Assembly (NCBI RefSeq): GCF_035830635.1
Contig: NZ_JAYMFI010000019.1
Span: 42,016-106,015, forward strand
Direction of reading: 5' to 3'
Length of the DNA stretch: 64,000 nucleotides
Source: Adlercreutzia shanghongiae
Lineage (GTDB): Bacteria > Actinomycetota > Coriobacteriia > Coriobacteriales > Eggerthellaceae
This document shows, one piece after another, positions 59,031-64,000 of this stretch. The notes under the pieces are model-generated. The model was given only the letters and a program-made list of their open reading frames with translations, did not search any database and was not told the DNA's origin. The position numbers and the translations under genes are program-made. Each line of letters opens with the position of its first letter. The first letter of the stretch is position 1.

Positions 59031-60374
59031 ATGGTTGCGAATCCCGAGCAGGATTTCGTTTTGAAGACGGTTGAGAGCCGCGACGTGCACTTCGTGCGCT
59101 TCTGGTTCACCGACGTGCTGGGCAATATGAAGTCCTTTGCCGTGGTGCCCGATGAGTTGGAGAGTGCCTTTGAGGACGGCATGGGCTTCGATGCGAGCTG
59201 CATCGCGGGCTTTTCGGCCGCCAGCGAGTCCGACATGCTGGCACACCCCGACCCCTCCACCTTCCAGGTGCTGCCCTGGCGACCGCAGTCGAACGCGGTG
59301 GCGCGCATGATCTGCAGTATTCGCACGCCGGAAGGGGAGCCCTATGTCGGCGACTCGCGCCACGTGCTGGAATCGGTGGTGCGCAGGGCGGCTGAGGCCG
59401 GCTACTCGTTCATCGTGGGGCCGGAGCTGGAGTACTTCTACTTCAAAGACGCCGAGGGCACCGAGGTGCTCGACCGCGGCAGCTACTTCGACCTCACCTC
59501 GCTCGATTCCGCTTCCGATCTGCGTCGCGACACGGTGCTCACGTTGGAGAAGATGGGCATTCCCGTGGAATACTCCCATCATGAGAAGGGGCCCTCGCAG
59601 CACGAGATCGACCTGCGCTACGCCGACGCGCTCTCCATGGCCGATGCGGTGATGACCTATAAGCAGGTCGTGAAGGAAGTAGCCATGAAGCACGGGGTGT
59701 ACGCCTCGTTCATGCCCAAGCCCATGGCCGATGCGCCCGGCAACGGCATGCACGTGCATCAGAGCCTCATCGACAATTCCGGCAACAACGTCTTCTTCGA
59801 TGCGAACGACTCGTCGGGCTACAACCTGTCGTCTGTGGCGAAAAGCTACATCGCCGGCCTGCTCAAGTACGCGCCGGAATACACGCTCGTCACGAACCAG
59901 TATGTGAACTCCTACAAGCGCCTGCAGCCGGGGGGAGAGGCTCCCACCTGCATCAGCTGGGGCGCCCGCAACCGCTCGACGCTGGTGCGCATCCCGGGCT
60001 ATCGCCCCAACAGCGAGTCGGCGTGCCGGGTGGAGCTGCGCAGTCCCGATCCGGCGGCGAACCCCTATCTCGCCTTCGCGGTCATGCTGGCGGCGGGCCT
60101 GGCGGGCATCGAGGAGGGCTTAGAGCTGATGGACCCGGTTGACGATGCGGCGCCCCTTGGCTGCTCGCGCCACGAGCACCGTGAGCGCGGTATCGAGACG
60201 CTGCCGGAATCGCTCGGCGAGGCGGTGGAGCGATTCGCGGCCAGCCGGCTTATGCGCGAGACGCTGGGAGAGCACATCCACGACTACCTCGTGCGCGCCA
60301 AGCGCGCGGAGTGGGAGGCCTACCAGGGCATCGTGTCCGACTGGGAGCTCGAGCAGAATTTGGCGGTGTTGTAG
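59031..60374 (+). CDS. glnA: Glutamine synthetase
   Basis: Makes glutamine from glutamate, ammonia and ATP. GGAG eight bases before ATG 59031 favours this start (447 residues) over the GTG at 59025. Motifs: VRFWFTDVLGNMKSFAVVPD, DPSTFQVLPWRPQSNAVARM, the metal motif FIVGPELEYFYF near residue 130, YSHHEKGPSQHEIDLRYADA, the ATP-binding KPMADAPGNGMHVHQSLIDN near 235, NSYKRLQPGGEAPTCISWGA and RSTLVRIPGYRP near 320. It is of the shorter GSI-alpha type. The tyrosine adenylation site of GSI-beta (NLYDLP) is not seen, so control by adenylation is unlikely. The regulator gene follows one base later. Confidence 0.93.
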   Translation: MVANPEQDFVLKTVESRDVHFVRFWFTDVLGNMKSFAVVPDELESAFEDGMGFDASCIAGFSAASESDMLAHPDPSTFQVLPWRPQSNAVARMICSIRTPEGEPYVGDSRHVLESVVRRAAEAGYSFIVGPELEYFYFKDAEGTEVLDRGSYFDLTSLDSASDLRRDTVLTLEKMGIPVEYSHHEKGPSQHEIDLRYADALSMADAVMTYKQVVKEVAMKHGVYASFMPKPMADAPGNGMHVHQSLIDNSGNNVFFDANDSSGYNLSSVAKSYIAGLLKYAPEYTLVTNQYVNSYKRLQPGGEAPTCISWGARNRSTLVRIPGYRPNSESACRVELRSPDPAANPYLAFAVMLAAGLAGIEEGLELMDPVDDAAPLGCSRHEHRERGIETLPESLGEAVERFAASRLMRETLGEHIHDYLVRAKRAEWEAYQGIVSDWELEQNLAVL

Positions 60375-60375
60375 C

Positions 60376-61050
60376 ATGCAGCGCAAAACCGTCATCTTCA
60401 TTGCCGACAGCCTTGATAACGCGCACAAGTTCCAGCAGGTGCTCTCGAAGCTGGATGTGGACGTGGCGGCGGGCTCCTCGACGCAGTTCAAGAAGCTCCT
60501 CTCGACGCACCCTGCCCACGACTTGGTGATCTACGAGGCGCGAGGCGAGGCCTTGGGCACGGTGTCCTCCGTGGAGGCGGCCCTGGCCGAAGAAGGGTCG
60601 AGCGCCATGCTCCTCATCGTCAACGAAGACCAGCTGGCGCAGTTCCGTCTGCCGGTGTCCTGCAAGGCCGATTTCGTCGTGCACGGCGCCGGGGCGGCCG
60701 AGTGCGCCACTCGTATTCGCCAGCTTCTGTGGCCCGGCAACGAGAGCAGCTCGGCCGACTACATCACCGTAGACAACATGACCGTGAACCTGGCTACCTA
60801 CCAGGTGAAGGTCGGCGGAGAGCCGGTGGACCTCACGTACTTGGAATATGCTCTTTTGGCCTTCCTCGTCACCCATCCCGGCCGCACCTACTCCCGCGAT
60901 GCGCTGCTGCGGCGCGTGTGGGGCTTCGACTACTACGGCGGCAGCCGCACCGTCGACGTCCACGTCCGCCGCGTGCGCGCCAAACTCGGACCCGAGTTGG
61001 CCCAACGCCTCGAAACCGTACGAGGCGTCGGCTATTTATGGAACGCATGA
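60376..61050 (+). CDS. Orphan OmpR-type regulator (GlnR-like)
   Basis: The 224-residue protein has a receiver-like N-terminal half (KTVIFIADSLDNAHKFQQVL; HDLVIYEARGEALGTVSSVE) in which the phospho-accepting Asp position reads Tyr-Glu, so it is not expected to be phosphorylated. The C-terminal winged helix (residues 130-224) is typical: VDLTYLEYALLAFLVTHPGR, then RDALLRRVWGFDYYGGSRTV and DVHVRRVRAKLG, then TVRGVGYLW. No histidine kinase adjoins. Actinobacterial GlnR is an atypical OmpR regulator of nitrogen genes. Position one base after glnA suggests a similar role, though homology to GlnR itself is not proven. Confidence 0.85.
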   Translation: MQRKTVIFIADSLDNAHKFQQVLSKLDVDVAAGSSTQFKKLLSTHPAHDLVIYEARGEALGTVSSVEAALAEEGSSAMLLIVNEDQLAQFRLPVSCKADFVVHGAGAAECATRIRQLLWPGNESSSADYITVDNMTVNLATYQVKVGGEPVDLTYLEYALLAFLVTHPGRTYSRDALLRRVWGFDYYGGSRTVDVHVRRVRAKLGPELAQRLETVRGVGYLWNA

Positions 61051-61088
61051 GGTAAGTACGAGGGTATAATCAAGCAAGTAAGAGCTGC

Positions 61089-61288
61089 AAGGTGGCGGGG
61101 AGGGGGCGCCCGCAGACCTCTGCGCGCCCTGTGGTGAACGCCGTTATTTAAGAAATAGCTTCCACTTCAGCAGCAAGTGTTTTGGGATGGTACCGACCAA
61201 TGTGCGTTCCTCCCGCTATTTCCTTTAACGGCGTTCGCAGCAGGAGCTAGCGTGCAGCGGGCTGCGGGCGCCCCCTCCCCGCCACCTT
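61089..61288. repeat. 200-bp nested inverted repeat upstream of polA
   Basis: Outer arms 61089-61115 (starting AAGGTGGCGGGGAGGGGG) and 61262-61288 are perfect 27-bp inverted copies. Inner arms 61136-61159 (starting GAACGCCGTTATTTAAG) and 61215-61236 are also inverted copies with a few differences. The unpaired centre, about 55 bp, is the only clearly non-palindromic part. The element ends 38 bp before the polA start. Confidence 0.92.
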
Positions 61289-61326
61289 CCCGAAAACCCT
61301 TCAACAAAGACCCCGAAAGGCTCAGA

Positions 61327-63954
61327 ATGTCGAAAAAAATCGCCGTTATCGATGGAAACTCGCTCATGCATCGCGCCTATCACGCGGTGCAGACGCCCAT
61401 GAACGCCAAGGACGGCACCCCCACCAACGCGGTGTTCGGCTTCCTTACCATGCTCTGCAAGTTCATCGAGATGGCCGACCCCGATGCCGTGGTGTGCGCC
61501 TTCGATGCCGGCAAGCCTGTTCACCGCATCGAGGCGCTGGCCCAGTACAAGGCCCAGCGCCCGCCCATGGACGAGGATTTGCGCGTGCAGTTCCCCGTTA
61601 TCGAGGAGCTGCTCGGCTCCATGGCCATTCCCGTGGTGAAGGTGCCCGGTTGGGAGGGAGACGACATTTTAGGCACCATCGCGGCCCGCGATGAGCAGCT
61701 CGGCTACGAGACGCTGCTCGTGACCGGCGACAAGGACGCCTACCAGCTGGCGAGCGAGCTTACGCGCATCGTAACGACGAAGAAGGGCATCACCGATGTG
61801 ACCATCAACGGCCCGGCCGAGGTGGAGGAGCGCTATGGCGTGACCCCGGCGCAGTTCATCGACTATCTGGGCCTGATGGGCGACAGCTCCGACAACATTC
61901 CCGGCGTGCCCGGCATCGGGCCCAAGACGGCCACGAAGCTGCTGCAGACCTACGGCTCTATGGAGGGCATCTACGAGCACGTGGACGAGCTTAAGGGCAA
62001 GCAGAAGGAGAACATCGAGAACAACCGCGAGACGGCGTTTCTGTCCCGCGATATCGCGACCATCGTGACCGATTTGGACTTCCCCCTCGATCTGGAGGGG
62101 GCGGCGTTTCCCGCCTTCGACGCGGCGGATGTGGAAGAGACCTTCGGCAAGTATCAGCTGGCAAGCCCCCTGGCGCGCGTGCTCGCCATGATCGATGCGG
62201 AGCCGCCCTCGCGGGAGGCGAAGCTGGAGGTAGCACCGGCCCTCGGTGGCGCCGAGGGCGCCGCAGAGCTGGCCCGGGCCCTTGAGGCGGGGGAGTGCGT
62301 GGGCGTGGCCTTCGTGGACCCGGAGCAGGTGTCGCTGTTCGACGAGGGGGCCACGGCCGCCTTCGCCACCGACAAGGCCACGGTCATTGCCGAGGGAGAC
62401 GATGCCCTGGCCCTGCTCGCCTCGCTGATAGAGGAGGGCTCCTTCGTCTCTTTGGACGTGAAGGCCGATGTGCGCCGCGTGTATCCGGCCGATACCGCCG
62501 AGAAGGCGCTGGTGAGCGACGGGGCGGTGCTCGCCATGGACGGATTCGACCTGTCGGTGGCCGGCTATGTGCTGAACTCGTCGGTATCCGCTTACACCTA
62601 CGACTCGCTCATGGAGGCGTTCGCGGGCGCTACGCTGCCCGAGGCCGAGGCCGATGCCGACCGCGCCGCCCTGCGCGCCACGGCCGCGCGCCTTTTAAGG
62701 GGGCTGCTCGTTGAGGCGCTTAAAAAGGAAGGCAGCTGGGAGGCCTTCGCCGATATCGACCTGCCGCTCGTGGGCGTGCTCGCCTGCATGGAGCGCGTGG
62801 GCGCGGCCATCGACGTGCCGCGCCTTGAGAAGCTCGGTGCCGAAGCCCAGGCCGAAGTGGACAAGCTCACGGCCGAGATTTACGAGCTGGCGGGGGAGTC
62901 CTTCAACCTGGGCTCTCCGAAGCAGCTGGCCCATATCCTGTTCGAGGTGCTCGAGCTGCCGCCGGTGAAGAAGAACCAGCGCGGGTATTCCACCGACGCC
63001 AAGGTGCTCACGGAGCTCTCGGCCATCCATCCGCTGCCCGTGCTCATCTTGCGCTACCGCGAGTTCGCGAAGATCAAGAGCACCTACATTGACGCTCTGC
63101 CCCGCATGCGCGCCCAAGACGGCCGCGTGCACACGCAGTTCAACGAGACCGTCACCACCACAGGGCGCCTGTCCTCTTCGGACCCCAATCTGCAGAACAT
63201 CCCGGTGCGCACGGAGTTCGGCCGCCAGATTCGCAGCTGCTTCGTGCCGCTGCGCGCCGGCGAGCTGTTCCTCTCGGCGGACTACTCCCAGATCGAGCTG
63301 CGCCTGCTCGCCCATTTGTCCGGCGACGAGCATCTCGTGGCCGCCTTCAACTCCGGTGCGGACTTCCACGCCTCCACGGCGGCCCGCGTCTTCGGACTGC
63401 CAGTAGAGGCCGTGACGCCCGAGATGCGCAGTCGCGCCAAGGCCGTGAACTTCGGCATCGTTTACGGGCAGCAGGCTTTCGGCCTGGCCCAGACCCTCGA
63501 TATTCCCGTGGCCGAGGCCCGCGAGATGATCGACCGCTACTTCGAGGCCTATCCGGGCGTGCGCACGTATCTGGACGAGACGGTGGCTAAGGCCAAGGAA
63601 TGCGGCTATGCCGAGACCATGCTCGGGCGCAAGCGCCACATTCCGGAACTGAAGAGCTCCAACGGCCAGCAGCGGGCCTTCGGCGAGCGCACGGCGATGA
63701 ACCACCCCATGCAGGGCAGCGCCGCCGACATCATCAAGATGGCCATGAACGAGGTGCAGCGCCGTCTTTTGGACGAGGGCTTCGCAGCCCAGCTGATGAT
63801 CCAGGTGCACGACGAGCTGGACTTCTCGGTCCCTGAGGCCGAGCTCGAGCGCCTGGCCGCTATGGTGAAGGAAGTTATGGAGGGCGTCGTCGACCTGAAA
63901 GTGCCCCTCATCGCCGACGTCAGCTGGGGCCCCACCTGGGCCGAAGCCCACTAG
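61327..63954 (+). CDS. polA: DNA polymerase I
   Basis: Gap-filling and repair polymerase. ATG 61327 (CCGAAAGG upstream) gives 875 residues; the open frame back to 61177 reads through the inverted repeat. Domain order: 5' nuclease (IAVIDGNSLMHRAYHAVQTP; GWEGDDILGTIAARDEQLGY; LMGDSSDNIPGVPGIGPKTA); a degenerate 3'-5' exonuclease region (residues 300-470) whose Asp/Glu metal ligands are not preserved, so proofreading is probably absent; polymerase with TTGRLSSSDPNLQNIPVRTE, motif A SADYSQIELRLLAHLSGDEH, motif B RSRAKAVNFGIVYGQQAFGL, and motif C QVHDELDFSVP near residue 830. Confidence 0.96.
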   Translation: MSKKIAVIDGNSLMHRAYHAVQTPMNAKDGTPTNAVFGFLTMLCKFIEMADPDAVVCAFDAGKPVHRIEALAQYKAQRPPMDEDLRVQFPVIEELLGSMAIPVVKVPGWEGDDILGTIAARDEQLGYETLLVTGDKDAYQLASELTRIVTTKKGITDVTINGPAEVEERYGVTPAQFIDYLGLMGDSSDNIPGVPGIGPKTATKLLQTYGSMEGIYEHVDELKGKQKENIENNRETAFLSRDIATIVTDLDFPLDLEGAAFPAFDAADVEETFGKYQLASPLARVLAMIDAEPPSREAKLEVAPALGGAEGAAELARALEAGECVGVAFVDPEQVSLFDEGATAAFATDKATVIAEGDDALALLASLIEEGSFVSLDVKADVRRVYPADTAEKALVSDGAVLAMDGFDLSVAGYVLNSSVSAYTYDSLMEAFAGATLPEAEADADRAALRATAARLLRGLLVEALKKEGSWEAFADIDLPLVGVLACMERVGAAIDVPRLEKLGAEAQAEVDKLTAEIYELAGESFNLGSPKQLAHILFEVLELPPVKKNQRGYSTDAKVLTELSAIHPLPVLILRYREFAKIKSTYIDALPRMRAQDGRVHTQFNETVTTTGRLSSSDPNLQNIPVRTEFGRQIRSCFVPLRAGELFLSADYSQIELRLLAHLSGDEHLVAAFNSGADFHASTAARVFGLPVEAVTPEMRSRAKAVNFGIVYGQQAFGLAQTLDIPVAEAREMIDRYFEAYPGVRTYLDETVAKAKECGYAETMLGRKRHIPELKSSNGQQRAFGERTAMNHPMQGSAADIIKMAMNEVQRRLLDEGFAAQLMIQVHDELDFSVPEAELERLAAMVKEVMEGVVDLKVPLIADVSWGPTWAEAH

Positions 63955-63978
63955 AACGTCAACCATGCGTCGGACCGG

Positions 63979-64000
63979 CGGGAAGGGCGCGCCCTTCCCG
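63979..64000. repeat. 22-bp perfect palindrome at the window end
   Basis: CGGGAAGGGCGCGCCCTTCC plus CG is its own reverse complement. It lies 25 bp after polA and may be part of a terminator or a larger inverted repeat continuing past the window. Confidence 0.6.

Overview
The window is about 64 kb of gene-dense, high-GC chromosome. Many genes start at GTG or TTG, operon genes overlap by a few bases, and start sites carry AGGAG-type ribosome binding sites. Gene content (bile salt hydrolase-like enzyme, desulfoferrodoxin, LarB/LarC, class I fumarase, an orphan OmpR-type regulator beside glnA, SmpB/tmRNA) points to an anaerobic gut actinobacterium, most likely class Coriobacteriia, family Eggerthellaceae. 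That assignment is inferred from gene style and content; there is no rRNA in the window.

Layout: 1-3.4 kb holds an edge-truncated gene, a small Xre regulator, three envelope proteins and a 51-bp hairpin repeat array. 3.9-16.1 kb holds topA, the two-subunit fumarase and malic enzyme, then an overlapping run tmk-holB-PSP1-pncB-degV-dehydrogenase-like. 16.3-25.7 kb holds a PflX-like radical SAM protein, a second DegV, a two-gene DNA-repair operon with candidate SOS boxes, pyrE, tRNA-Thr, an M42 peptidase, smpB and the bile salt hydrolase-like gene. 25.9-32 kb holds ssrA, an L,D-transpeptidase, murI, a RdgB-type NTPase, and a MerR regulator ahead of larB and larC.

32.0-40.8 kb is the histidine operon: structured leader, a fused hisZ-hisG, hisD, C, B, H, A, F and I. 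A 122-bp fold-back separates hisA from hisF. A reverse-oriented HigBA-like toxin-antitoxin pair plus an Xre gene sit between hisF and hisI. 41-51 kb holds a transaldolase-like gene, rho, sppA, metG, a possible nuclease, rpsB and tsf. 51-64 kb holds murA, an LCP protein, nfu, lgt, desulfoferrodoxin, a type III toxin-antitoxin locus, rpmE, glnA with an orphan regulator, and polA preceded by a 200-bp nested inverted repeat.

The most striking locus is 56,741-57,421. A promoter drives three and a half 36-nt repeats whose stems change in compensating pairs from repeat to repeat. A terminator follows, then a ToxN/AbiQ-family gene. This is the architecture of a ToxIN-type RNA-antitoxin system, used elsewhere in phage abortive infection. 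Other notable items are the large fold-back elements in four intergenic regions, the HisZ-HisG fusion, MerR-type 19-bp-spaced promoters ahead of merR and larB, and an L31 protein with a long charged tail behind a twin-hairpin leader.
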